DNA from: JAGQYH01 sp041393015
GTDB lineage: Bacteria > Bacteroidota > Bacteroidia > Chitinophagales > JADIYW01
DNA: 64,000 nt
Direction: 5' to 3'
NCBI GenBank assembly: GCA_041393015.1
Contig: JAWKKV010000003.1
Span: forward strand, 347,456-411,455
How positions within the stretch are numbered: position 1 is the first letter of the stretch; every line of letters begins with the position of its first letter. Position numbers and translations under genes: made by a program. Below are positions 1 to 7,837 of the stretch, piece after piece. The notes beneath the pieces were generated by a model. The model did no database searches. It saw only the letters and a program-made list of their open reading frames with translations, and was not told where the DNA came from.

Positions 1-1
1 T

Positions 2-466
2 GCGGATTCTGCATTAACCGCTTTAACCACTGCAGTATGTGTCGATTTTTTAGGGTTTAAAGAAGATCGCATTAAAAATCCATCTTCAAAATCATTGAAA
101 TCTACCCGAATTAAGGTACATATCTTAATTTCTATATTGTTGTTTTTAGTGATAATTGGCTTTAAAGCCATCAATAATGACTCTGTTATCAATGATATTT
201 TTAAATTTGCAGGGTACACTTATGGTCCATTACTAGGTTTATTTATGATGGGCTTGTTTACCAAGATAAATTTGAAAGATAAATGGGTGCCTTTAATTTG
301 CATATTGGCACCGTTTGCAAGCCACGGAATAAAGTTATTGATTGAACAAAATTCAGGCTATTCATTTGGTTTTGAGTTTTTAATCTTAAACGGATTGGTT
401 ACGTTTTTGGGATTGATTTTGGTAAGTACAAACAAAAGCGAAGCGCCAAATGCTTTCGCTCAATAA
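2..466 (+). CDS. Sodium:solute symporter family protein, C-terminal part (5' truncated)
   Basis: The reading frame is open from base 2, so the gene begins before the window and only about 154 C-terminal residues are visible. The first residues contain the SADSALTALTT-like stretch followed by CVDFL that is typical of late helices in the SSS family (sodium-coupled uptake of sugars, sialic acid or similar solutes). Four hydrophobic segments follow. A TTG at 95 could be misread as the start, but the conserved upstream residues are in frame, so this is the tail of a longer inner-membrane transporter. The substrate cannot be told. A second SSS gene lies at 10379-12061. Confidence 0.85.
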   Translation, partial: ADSALTALTTAVCVDFLGFKEDRIKNPSSKSLKSTRIKVHILISILLFLVIIGFKAINNDSVINDIFKFAGYTYGPLLGLFMMGLFTKINLKDKWVPLICILAPFASHGIKLLIEQNSGYSFGFEFLILNGLVTFLGLILVSTNKSEAPNAFAQ

Positions 467-500
467 TTAATTAATTTTTAGAAAAGTAAAAAAAGAAGTT

Positions 501-1229
501 ATGGCATTAGATCATTTAAGAAGAAAAAGACCATATAAAGAAAAAGCATGGACACCTTTGAATGCGTCAAACAGTTGGGCGGTTTTTAAAATAATGTCTG
601 AGTTTGTTACCGCTTACGAGACGATGAATAAAATCGGACCTTGTATTTCAATATTTGGATCTGCAAGAACATTGCCGGATAATGAGAATTATATAATGGC
701 AGTAGAAGTAGCAAGCAGGTTAGTAGAAGAAGGTTATGGTGTAATCACTGGTGGAGGTCCCGGAATTATGGAGGCTGGAAACAAAGGGGCGCAATTGGCC
801 GGTGGAAAATCAGTGGGCTTAAATATTAATTTGCCGCACGAGCAAACGTCTAATCAGTATATTGATTTTGATAAACTGATCAATTTTCATTATTTCTTCG
901 TTAGAAAAGTAGCCTTTGTAAAATATGCACAAGGATTTGTATGTTTTCCAGGTGGATTTGGAACTTTAGATGAATTCTTTGAAGTTGTAACTTTAGTACA
1001 AACTAGAAAAATAGATTTAGTGCCGATTGTATTATTTGGTACAAAATATTGGTCGGGCTTAATGGAATGGGTAAAAACTACTCTTTTAAAGGAATTCCAA
1101 AACATTAATGAGAACGATTTAGAATTGTTTAAAATAACTGATGATATTGATGAAGCGGTTAATCATATCAATGAATTTTATGCTCACTCTGAAGCAGGGC
1201 ACTTACTTCGTCCGAACTTTGAGGATTAA
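501..1229 (+). CDS. LOG family protein (TIGR00730-type nucleotide phosphoribohydrolase)
   Basis: This 242-residue cytosolic protein carries the two LOG-family signatures: GGGPGIMEAGNKGA near residues 83-96 and PGGFGTLDE near 150-158. Characterised members cleave nucleoside 5'-monophosphates at the N-glycosidic bond (cytokinin-activating type in plants); the old name 'lysine decarboxylase-like' is misleading. The N-terminal basic region (RRKRPYKEKAW) is an extension before the Rossmann core. It starts 34 bases after the symporter stop and ends 34 bases before the M23 peptidase start, so the three may be co-transcribed. The biological substrate here is unknown. Confidence 0.88.
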   Translation: MALDHLRRKRPYKEKAWTPLNASNSWAVFKIMSEFVTAYETMNKIGPCISIFGSARTLPDNENYIMAVEVASRLVEEGYGVITGGGPGIMEAGNKGAQLAGGKSVGLNINLPHEQTSNQYIDFDKLINFHYFFVRKVAFVKYAQGFVCFPGGFGTLDEFFEVVTLVQTRKIDLVPIVLFGTKYWSGLMEWVKTTLLKEFQNINENDLELFKITDDIDEAVNHINEFYAHSEAGHLLRPNFED

Positions 1230-1263
1230 AGAATTTTTTTATTGGTATCGTATTAATTACCCT

Positions 1264-2988
1264 ATGTTTTTAAAACAACTTATTGTTGCCGTTGGACTAG
1301 TATTACTATGCTCGTCCAATACTTCTTATGGTCAAAATTATCCTGAATATCCTTACCCTGCCGAATTTGGGAACCCATTAGGCATTGATTGGAAGTTAAG
1401 TGGCACTTTTGGAGAACCAAGAGGCAATCATTTTCATGCAGGAACGGACATTAAAACCAATGGTGCCGTAGGCTACAAGCTTTATGCAGTTCAAGATGGC
1501 TATGTGGCTAGAATTAAAGTATCTCCTTATGGATATGGCAACGCCTTGTATATTGCACATCCTAATGGTTATACCAGTGTTTATGGGCACATGAGCGAGT
1601 TTAATACCAAAATTGATTCTTTGCTAAAACACTATCAATATGCTACTCAAGAGTTTGAGCAAGATATATATTTAGACAGTGATAAGTTAAAAGTCAAAAA
1701 AGGAGATATAATTGGTTTGTCGGGAAATTCTGGCGGTTCTGCCGGACCTCATCTTCATTTTGAGTTGAGAGAAAGTAATTCGCAATTCCCAATCAATCCA
1801 CTTTTGTTTGGTTACGAAGTTTTGGATAATAAACCACCTACCATCAATGGAATTAAAGTAACTTCTATTCCAGAAGGGAAAAGTTATTATGATGTAGAAG
1901 GGAAACGATTGGATCTGTTGAAGGGAGAGAAAGGCTATTATTTAAAAGATACACTGCTACTAGATAAAGGTGCAATTGCTATCGGCTTTCATGGTTATGA
2001 TCAACAAACTTTAACCACTAATAAAAATGGCATTTTTAGAGTAGAAATGTTTGTTAATGATGAGAGTTACTTCGTTTGGACAATGGACAAAACTAGTTTT
2101 GATCAAGGTCGATATGTAAATGCTTTTAGAGATTTTTACGAACAAAAGTACAATCGAACTATTTATAATTGTTTCAGATTACCGGGCAACTATTTGGATG
2201 TTTATGAATACTTGGTCAATGATGGATTTGTAAAACCTAATGGAAATGAAGTGGTTAAAGTAAATATTGAAGTTTGGGACTTTCATCAGAACAAATCAAA
2301 AATAGAGTTATTTGTTCAAGCTAAGAATGAAAGTGCTACCACGGCTATTGATTCCAATACAACGTTGGTTAATTACAATCAAAATGTAAGTGTAAAGAAA
2401 GATGGATTTGCTGCCTATTTCCCTCAAGGAACATTTTACGATGATGTAAATATGTATTATGAAAGGCGCAAAAACCAATCCAGCTCTATTTATTCAGATA
2501 ATCATCAATTGCATAATAAATTGATTCCTTTGCACAAGTCAGCCGTAATTCAAGTAGATCCTATCAATCTACCTGAAAAATATAAAGACAAAGCGGTGAT
2601 GATGCACAAAGATTTTAAAAATGTAGAACAAGTATTAACCACTTTTTGGAAAGACAATATGGTTTCTGCTAGATGTAAAGAGGTAGGAACATTTTATGTA
2701 AAAATCGATAGTCTTGCCCCAACTATAAATGTTTTAAATTATACTGAAAAGACTAAAACCTTTAGAGGTGATCAAATTAGGTTGAAAATCTCTGATAACT
2801 TGGCAGGAATTGAGCATTATAAAGGATTTATAGATGACCAATGGGTATTATTTGAATACGATGCCAAACGCAATGCTTTGACCTATAATTTTGATAAATA
2901 TTGTCCTAAAGGCGAACATAACCTGAAGGTTCTTGTTACAGATGGCGTAGGAAATGTTGCTACTAAAGAAATTTCGTTTGTTAATTAA
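1264..2988 (+). CDS. M23 family metallopeptidase (secreted murein endopeptidase-like)
   Basis: I take the ATG at 1264 as the start because it gives a hydrophobic signal peptide (MFLKQLIVAVGLVLLCSS) and does not overlap the preceding gene; the open frame extends further upstream to 1141. The roughly 574-residue product has the M23 zinc-site motifs NHFHAGTD near residues 55-62 and GPHLHFEL near 161-168. M23 enzymes cut peptide cross-links in peptidoglycan. About 350 further residues, probably Ig-like or beta-rich repeats, follow. A charged insertion of about 25 residues sits between the two motifs. The protein should act in the periplasm, in envelope remodelling or as a LytM-type activator. Confidence 0.88.
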   Translation: MFLKQLIVAVGLVLLCSSNTSYGQNYPEYPYPAEFGNPLGIDWKLSGTFGEPRGNHFHAGTDIKTNGAVGYKLYAVQDGYVARIKVSPYGYGNALYIAHPNGYTSVYGHMSEFNTKIDSLLKHYQYATQEFEQDIYLDSDKLKVKKGDIIGLSGNSGGSAGPHLHFELRESNSQFPINPLLFGYEVLDNKPPTINGIKVTSIPEGKSYYDVEGKRLDLLKGEKGYYLKDTLLLDKGAIAIGFHGYDQQTLTTNKNGIFRVEMFVNDESYFVWTMDKTSFDQGRYVNAFRDFYEQKYNRTIYNCFRLPGNYLDVYEYLVNDGFVKPNGNEVVKVNIEVWDFHQNKSKIELFVQAKNESATTAIDSNTTLVNYNQNVSVKKDGFAAYFPQGTFYDDVNMYYERRKNQSSSIYSDNHQLHNKLIPLHKSAVIQVDPINLPEKYKDKAVMMHKDFKNVEQVLTTFWKDNMVSARCKEVGTFYVKIDSLAPTINVLNYTEKTKTFRGDQIRLKISDNLAGIEHYKGFIDDQWVLFEYDAKRNALTYNFDKYCPKGEHNLKVLVTDGVGNVATKEISFVN

Positions 2989-3000
2989 AAAAATAACCAC

Positions 3001-3468
3001 ATGTTTCATTTGAAAGAAGGTGATAAAGCACCAAATTTTAAAGGCTTAGATCAAGATGAAAAAACCATAGAACTTAAAGATTACAAAGGCAAAAAAGTTG
3101 TTTTATATTTTTATCCAAAAGACGATACACCGGGCTGTACAAAAGAAGCTTGTAATTTTAGAGACAATCACAGCAAATTACAAAAAATGGGATTTGTAGT
3201 GATTGGTGTAAGTCCTGACACAACTGCAAAACACAACAAGTTTGCTCACAAATACGATTTACCTTTTCCATTAATTGCTGACGAAGACAAGAAAATCTTA
3301 AATGATTATGGCGTTTGGGGATTAAAGAAGTTTATGGGAAAAGAATATGATGGTGTACATAGAACAACATTTGTAATTGATGAGCAAGGCGTTATAGAAA
3401 AAATCATCACGAAGGTAAAAACGAAGGAAAGTACCGAGCAAATCTTAGAAGAATTGTCGTTATCCTAA
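3001..3468 (+). CDS. bcp: Thioredoxin-dependent thiol peroxidase (peroxiredoxin Q/BCP)
   Basis: This 155-residue protein has the BCP motif PKDDTPGCTKEACNFRD, with the peroxidatic cysteine near residue 45 and the resolving cysteine five residues later, as in the alpha-helical two-Cys arrangement. Length fits the family. It reduces peroxides and organic hydroperoxides using thioredoxin, in the cytosol. The start ATG follows the peptidase stop by 12 bases with an A-rich stretch, so it is probably the last gene of the leading operon. The next gene is convergent. Confidence 0.93.
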   Translation: MFHLKEGDKAPNFKGLDQDEKTIELKDYKGKKVVLYFYPKDDTPGCTKEACNFRDNHSKLQKMGFVVIGVSPDTTAKHNKFAHKYDLPFPLIADEDKKILNDYGVWGLKKFMGKEYDGVHRTTFVIDEQGVIEKIITKVKTKESTEQILEELSLS

Positions 3469-3572
3469 CGAAACTAAGCTAAACTTTATCTCTTATATTG
3501 GTTCAACGACTAGTGATTTTTAAATTCCTTTGATGAAAAAGGGATGTAAATCGGAGTTGTAGCTCAAATTTG

Positions 3573-4058
3573 CTACATTTCTTCTTCCATAAAATCTAGC
3601 ATTTGATCTAGCATTAGTTTGTTTTTCTCTAAAATTCTAATCAAGCGCATAGACTCAATATGACCAAAAGCAAAATCCTCATTTTTATCAGGGTCTAGAA
3701 CTAGCATAGCATTGTAACCGGTTAAAAGTGTTTCCATCAAATCTCGTTGAACCTTCCAGGTATCTAATTTTTTATTTTTCCGTTTCAACAAAACATCAAT
3801 TTGCTCTGCCTTTAGAAGCTTTCGTCCGATTTTTGGCTCGATCACATCAAAATCTGTTAAAACCATAATTTCCAGTGAAACATTAAAATAGCGTGCAATT
3901 GCGATGGCACGTTGCAGACCCGGCGAAGAATTTCCTAATTCGTAAGACGCAATATTATTCCTTTTAATGCCTAAAGAGGAAGCTAAGGCCTCTTGACTTA
4001 AATTATAATAACTTCTTATCCATTTAAGATTTTTGCTAAAAAATGATACATTGTTCAT
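3573..4058 (-). CDS. XRE-family helix-turn-helix transcriptional regulator
   Basis: Residues 8-65 form a classic Cro/CI-type HTH (SKNLKWIRSYYNLSQEALA, then RNNIASYELG). The remaining 100 residues are helical and charged and probably oligomerise or sense a signal; I recognise no named domain there. It is transcribed away from the envelope genes that start at 4467, across a long intergenic region, and could regulate them, but no operator was identified. It is convergent with bcp. Confidence 0.85.
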   Translation of the reverse strand: MNNVSFFSKNLKWIRSYYNLSQEALASSLGIKRNNIASYELGNSSPGLQRAIAIARYFNVSLEIMVLTDFDVIEPKIGRKLLKAEQIDVLLKRKNKKLDTWKVQRDLMETLLTGYNAMLVLDPDKNEDFAFGHIESMRLIRILEKNKLMLDQMLDFMEEEM

Positions 4059-4159
4059 TAATATTGATATTTATTAGTTCATTTAGGACAAATATTGTTA
4101 ATATAATTAACATAAATAAATAAAAATGCTTTTAAAGTAAACAATTGAGTTATTTGTTG

Positions 4160-4167
4160 TATATTTG
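4160..4167 (+). promoter_or_regulatory. Possible Bacteroidota -7 box (TATATTTG) ahead of a long leader
   Basis: TATATTTG matches TAnnTTTG. No convincing -33 element at the usual 19-21 base spacing was seen. If used, it would give a leader of about 290 bases to the gene at 4467. Confidence 0.3.
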
Positions 4168-4228
4168 TGTTATCTATTAAAACAAATAGTCATTTCAAAG
4201 TGCAATTTTCCAAAAGGAAAGAAAAGAA

Positions 4229-4318
4229 ATGTATGATCAAGTAGAGATTCTAATCAGATCATTTTTCGAATTTTGCACTATTCTAATCCGAATTTTCTTA
4301 AAGGTAGTTCATCGCTAA
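4229..4318 (+). CDS. Possible 29-residue small protein or leader peptide
   Basis: ATG at 4229 follows a purine-rich stretch (AAGGAAAGAAAAGAA) and opens a frame of 29 codons ending with TAA at 4316-4318. The peptide is MYDQVEILIRSFFEFCTILI followed by RIFLKVVHR: hydrophobic, with basic residues near the end, so it could be membrane-associated. It lies in the long gap between the divergent XRE regulator and the barrel gene at 4467. No homology is claimed; a chance ORF is quite possible. Confidence 0.25.
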   Translation: MYDQVEILIRSFFEFCTILIRIFLKVVHR

Positions 4319-4330
4319 GCCTAATTATCT

Positions 4331-4372
4331 AATTGAAATTTTTTTACTCATTATTTGATCAAAAATTCAATT
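4331..4372 (+). promoter_or_regulatory. Inverted repeat in the leader of the 4467 gene
   Basis: The arms AATTGAAATTTTT (from 4331) and AAAAATTCAATT (4361-4372) can pair with one bulged base, giving a stem-loop about 95 bases before the start codon at 4467. It lacks a GC-rich stem and a clean U-tract exit on this strand, so an RNA structure or attenuator is possible but unproven. Confidence 0.3.
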
Positions 4373-4466
4373 GGCAAAGGATAGTCTGATCAATAAACTT
4401 GAGGCAGACTCACAAAAGGAATCTTAATTTCATTAAAAACATTGTAAACAATTAAAATAAATTAAT

Positions 4467-5156
4467 ATGAAACATTTTTTATTATTACTCATAACTATGG
4501 GTTTGTTATTTACTCCTAAGTTAAATGCACAAGAATATGATACTGTTGAAAAGGGCGGTTTCAAAGTAAAAGGTGGAATAACCTTATCTACCATTGGATT
4601 TGATAATGAAGATGCCGAAACACAAAAAAATAGATTTAGAATCGGTGGAATGGCAGGTCTTTCTTATGAAATTGCTGCCGAAAAAGTTTTTGGATTTGAA
4701 CTTGGTCTTTTATACGATTTAAGAGGAACAAAGGAAGAAGCAAAGCTTATTGGAGGAAATGAATTAGTTCAAAGAAATTACTTGCATTATTTATCCATTC
4801 CGGCAGATTTTAAATTCTACATCGGAGATAATTTCAATATTCATTTTGGACCGTATGCAGCTGTATTGTTAGGTGGTAAAACCAAATATACCTTGTACAA
4901 CAATTCAGGAGAAATTCTTGAAGAAAAAGACTATAAAATTACAGGAGATGATGCACAGGATTTTGAAGGAGATGATTATTTAAAGCGTATTGATGCAGGT
5001 CTTCAATTTGGTGTAGAATTTATTACAGATGGAGGATTTGGTGTTGGAAGTAATTTCAGCAAAGGTTTGGTTGATATAACGAATGATAATCACATTTTCG
5101 GAAAAGGAAATGCTACTACTACGGAGATCAACATTTATATGCTTTTTAGATTTTAG
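4467..5156 (+). CDS. Outer-membrane beta-barrel protein, PorT-like
   Basis: The 229-residue product has a signal peptide (MKHFLLLLITMGLLFTPKLNAQ) and then alternating polar/aromatic strands (KGGITLSTIGFDNED, GGMAGLSYEIA, FGFELGLLYD, YLSIPADFKFYIGDNFNIHFGPYAA, DAGLQFGVEF) ending in an aromatic residue (IYMLFRF). This is the pattern of the small outer-membrane beta-barrel domain proteins of the phylum. The exact function is unknown. It is the first of a run of small envelope genes and has a 400-base upstream region with possible leader structure. Confidence 0.75.
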   Translation: MKHFLLLLITMGLLFTPKLNAQEYDTVEKGGFKVKGGITLSTIGFDNEDAETQKNRFRIGGMAGLSYEIAAEKVFGFELGLLYDLRGTKEEAKLIGGNELVQRNYLHYLSIPADFKFYIGDNFNIHFGPYAAVLLGGKTKYTLYNNSGEILEEKDYKITGDDAQDFEGDDYLKRIDAGLQFGVEFITDGGFGVGSNFSKGLVDITNDNHIFGKGNATTTEINIYMLFRF

Positions 5157-5194
5157 ATCAGTTACATATTGCTTTAACCACTTAAATCTAAAAA

Positions 5195-5353
5195 ATGAAC
5201 AATCTACTTTCATTGATAATCGCAATACTTCTAATTGGATGGCTAATTGGTTATCTCGGATTCGGAGAAGCCGTTGGAAATTTGATTCATATACTACTGG
5301 TACTAGCAATCGTAGCGATATTATATAGGGTAATTACAGGCAAAAGGTTGTAA
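5195..5353 (+). CDS. Lmo0937-like small membrane protein (52 aa)
   Basis: ATG at 5195 opens a 52-codon frame ending in TAA at 5351-5353. The product begins MNNLLSLIIAILLIGWLIGY, has a Gly-rich turn (LGFGEAVGN) and a second helix (IHILLVLAIVAILYRVI) before a basic tail (TGKRL). This two-helix pattern matches the lmo0937/DUF5670 family of small stress-associated membrane proteins. It sits 38 bases after the barrel gene and 40 before the next, in the same direction, so it is likely part of the same transcript. Confidence 0.75.
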   Translation: MNNLLSLIIAILLIGWLIGYLGFGEAVGNLIHILLVLAIVAILYRVITGKRL

Positions 5354-5393
5354 TAAATTAATTCAATCAGTTTAAAAAATTAAATTCAAATTA

Positions 5394-5924
5394 ATGATCA
5401 AACATTTAATTATCGTCCTCTTTGTTTCGACTCTTTTTGTTTCGCTAAATGTAGAGGCACAGAAAAGCTTTGAAAAAGGAGATGTTTTACTAAGTCCTGG
5501 CATTGGTTGGGGTACTAGAGTAGGTGCCTCTAATTTCTTTTGGCCTAACGTTATTTTTAACGCTGATTTTGGGGTTCATGATTATGTAAGTGTGGGACCG
5601 TATGCAGCTGTTGCTTTTGGCGGAAATCGCTATAATGCCTATTCTATTGGAGCCTGCGCATCATTTCATTGGTGGCAATTATTGGACGACAAGGTCGCAA
5701 AAGATCTAAAACAAGATCAGATAGATTTTTATCTACCTTTTTGGTTAGGTGCTAGGATATTAACTAATCACAATGGGAGTTCAAGATCTAACGGTTTTGA
5801 TGCAGGTTTAGGATTAGGCTTAAGATGGTATCCAAATGCCAACCAGAGGTTTGCACTTTATGGTGAATGGGGCCGTGGTCCTATCAGCTGGGGATCAGTC
5901 GGTATGACGATAAAAGTAAACTAA
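5394..5924 (+). CDS. Secreted outer-membrane beta-barrel-like protein
   Basis: The 176-residue product has a signal peptide (MIKHLIIVLFVSTLFVSLNV) and short amphipathic strands rich in Gly and aromatics (SPGIGWGTRVGASNFFWPNV, VSVGPYAAVAFGG, FWLGARI, DAGLGLGLRWYPN, RFALYGEWGRG). Length and strand count fit an eight-stranded small barrel. It shares a GPYAAV motif with the barrel at 4467, so the two may be distantly related. Function unknown. Confidence 0.65.
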   Translation: MIKHLIIVLFVSTLFVSLNVEAQKSFEKGDVLLSPGIGWGTRVGASNFFWPNVIFNADFGVHDYVSVGPYAAVAFGGNRYNAYSIGACASFHWWQLLDDKVAKDLKQDQIDFYLPFWLGARILTNHNGSSRSNGFDAGLGLGLRWYPNANQRFALYGEWGRGPISWGSVGMTIKVN

Positions 5925-5952
5925 CTACTAGCTTATATTATATTGAAAAATA

Positions 5953-5998
5953 TCCGGAGGTGGAGCATTCGTTATGGATACTCGCTCCGGAATTTTTT
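5953..5998 (+). terminator. Probable intrinsic terminator after the 5394 gene
   Basis: TCCGGAG (5953-5959) pairs with CTCCGGA (5985-5991), followed by ATTTTTT. The loop is long (25 bases) but contains further short complementarity. Confidence 0.5.
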
Positions 5999-6042
5999 AC
6001 TTAGAAAACAAATCAATTTTTATAAAATCTAAACATATTAAG

Positions 6043-6240
6043 ATGAAAACAATTAAAACATTATTTTTTGTTCTTTTAATCGGAACAATCGCGGCGTGCA
6101 ATCAACCCGCAGAAAAACAAACTACTGCTCCAACAGAAGTTATTATTGAGCAAGACAAACCAAAGGTAAAAGTTAATTTCGATGGCGAGAATAAGGAATT
6201 GAATATTGAGACCGATAAAGTAGATATTGAGCTTAAATAG
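6043..6240 (+). CDS. Small lipoprotein (65 aa)
   Basis: The ATG at 6043 gives a lipoprotein signal (MKTIKTLFFVLLIGTIAACN, lipobox IAAC). The in-frame ATG at 5974 overlaps the terminator-like hairpin and would bury the signal, so it is rejected. The mature part is short and acidic, with repeated KVKVNF/ELNIETDKVDIEL strands. It is probably anchored in the envelope. Function unknown; it closes the small envelope gene cluster that begins at 4467. Confidence 0.7.
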   Translation: MKTIKTLFFVLLIGTIAACNQPAEKQTTAPTEVIIEQDKPKVKVNFDGENKELNIETDKVDIELK

Positions 6241-6360
6241 CAAGCCTATAACATCATTTTCCTCTAATTATTAGTACGATTCTCTTTATTTATTTTATTT
6301 TGGCATAGTTCTTACTAGTATTATTGTGCTTGTTTTATCAAGCAACTAAAAACGAAACTT

Positions 6361-7689
6361 ATGACAAAGAAAAATATACTTCTATTCTTGGTAGTTTTTG
6401 CTATCACAACCTCATGTGATGTATTAGAGCAAATCGCTAACCAAAATCAAAATAAAGGGCAAGGTCAAGGCAATGGCGGCAACCAAACTGTATTACAAGG
6501 TGAGGTGGGCTGTACAGAAGATAATCGATATATTAATACCATTTTTCCGGCCAATAAAGTAAAAGTTTTTAAAGATATTCCATATGCTACCATGCGACCG
6601 GAAGATCAATGGAATAATGGCGATGTAAACGCAAAATGTTACGGAGGTAAGCCTTATAAATTTCCTGCTGGAAACGGTTTGGAAGAGTTAAGAATGGATA
6701 TTTATATGCCGGATCCTTCCGTTGATAAATGTCCTGAAAGAGGTTTAGTGATATTGGTACATCCGGGTGGATTTGCGCAGCAAGGAACGCCGGGAAAACT
6801 TGATGTTGCCGGACAAGCTAAGTTTATGACACAATTAGGATTCGTGGTAGCGGCTATCGATTATCGTAAAGGTTTTGATTGGTTGAATGATAATAATTAT
6901 GATCAAGGAGCTATTTCGAAAATGGTTTTTGCGATGCAAACGGTAAACTGTTCAGAGAACAAAGATCCTGATGGCAAAAGCTTCCAAGTGGCACTGTTTA
7001 GATTTATGCAAGATATTAGAGCAGCGCACCGATTTTTACATAAAAATGCCGATAAAATTGGTTTTGATACCGATAAAATATTCTATGCCGGTTTAAGTAC
7101 AGGCGCCGTGGGAATTGCTCACGCAGCTTATGCTTTAGATGAAAGTAGCCATTGGAGTAAATATGGAATGGGTAAAATTGAGGATTTTGGAAATCACCCA
7201 GAATTAGAAAATCAAATTAAGATTGCAGGTGTTATGGCCGAACAACCGGCATTGCATGATGTAAACTGGTTAGAAGCTTCTGATAATGTGCCTATTTTTA
7301 TGATGCAAGGTACAGCAGACAAAGATGTTCCTTATACAGAAGGCCATTTAGCCGGATTGACCAGCTATCACAGTAGCACAAAAGATTTACCTTACTTTAA
7401 ATTGTATGGCTCAAAAGCCATGTACGATAAAATGAAAAACTTTGGGGCTAGTACTCAAACTAAAGGGCAATTAATTGGTTTTGAAGGAATTAGTCACCAT
7501 TTGGCACCTATGATAAGCGGTGGTTGCCAAAGATTAAATGGTGGACAACGAGGCGTTTGGATGGAAGCTTATCAATTTGCCAAAACCATTATGGATGCCA
7601 AAGATAAAGGACAGCAAGCTGACTTAAAAACAAGTTACTGCCTTGTAACTAAAGCTACCATGGCAAATTGCCAATCGATTTGTGAGTAG
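6361..7689 (+). CDS. Secreted alpha/beta-hydrolase lipoprotein (carboxylesterase-like)
   Basis: This 442-residue protein starts with a lipoprotein signal (MTKKNILLFLVVFAITTSCD), followed by a low-complexity Asn/Gln/Gly linker. The hydrolase core has the HPGGF oxyanion motif near residue 138, the nucleophile elbow GLSTG near 244, an Asp in GTADKDVPY near 318 and a His in GISHHLAP near 380: a complete Ser-Asp-His triad as in family-IV-like esterases and poly(3-hydroxybutyrate) depolymerase-like enzymes. C-terminal Cys residues suggest a disulfide-bearing extension. It probably hydrolyses an ester outside the inner membrane; the substrate is unknown. Confidence 0.75.
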   Translation: MTKKNILLFLVVFAITTSCDVLEQIANQNQNKGQGQGNGGNQTVLQGEVGCTEDNRYINTIFPANKVKVFKDIPYATMRPEDQWNNGDVNAKCYGGKPYKFPAGNGLEELRMDIYMPDPSVDKCPERGLVILVHPGGFAQQGTPGKLDVAGQAKFMTQLGFVVAAIDYRKGFDWLNDNNYDQGAISKMVFAMQTVNCSENKDPDGKSFQVALFRFMQDIRAAHRFLHKNADKIGFDTDKIFYAGLSTGAVGIAHAAYALDESSHWSKYGMGKIEDFGNHPELENQIKIAGVMAEQPALHDVNWLEASDNVPIFMMQGTADKDVPYTEGHLAGLTSYHSSTKDLPYFKLYGSKAMYDKMKNFGASTQTKGQLIGFEGISHHLAPMISGGCQRLNGGQRGVWMEAYQFAKTIMDAKDKGQQADLKTSYCLVTKATMANCQSICE

Positions 7690-7837
7690 GTTATTTTGAT
7701 GAAACCGGAACAAACTTAGTTTTAGGTTGTTAATTATTGTGAAAAACAGCGTCCACAAAGGATGTTCAATTTCTGATATTTTTTAATTTCTATCTTTAGA
7801 CGGCAGTAGAAATTACTATTCAATTAACCCTAGATTT

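Noticed and set aside
3469..3572. Possible tRNA or small RNA gene in the bcp/XRE gap
   Set aside because: No cloverleaf arms or conserved TTC-type loop could be found.
5083..5328. 81-codon plus-strand frame overlapping the end of the 4467 gene
   Set aside because: It is in another frame of the barrel gene and of the real 52-residue gene at 5195-5353.
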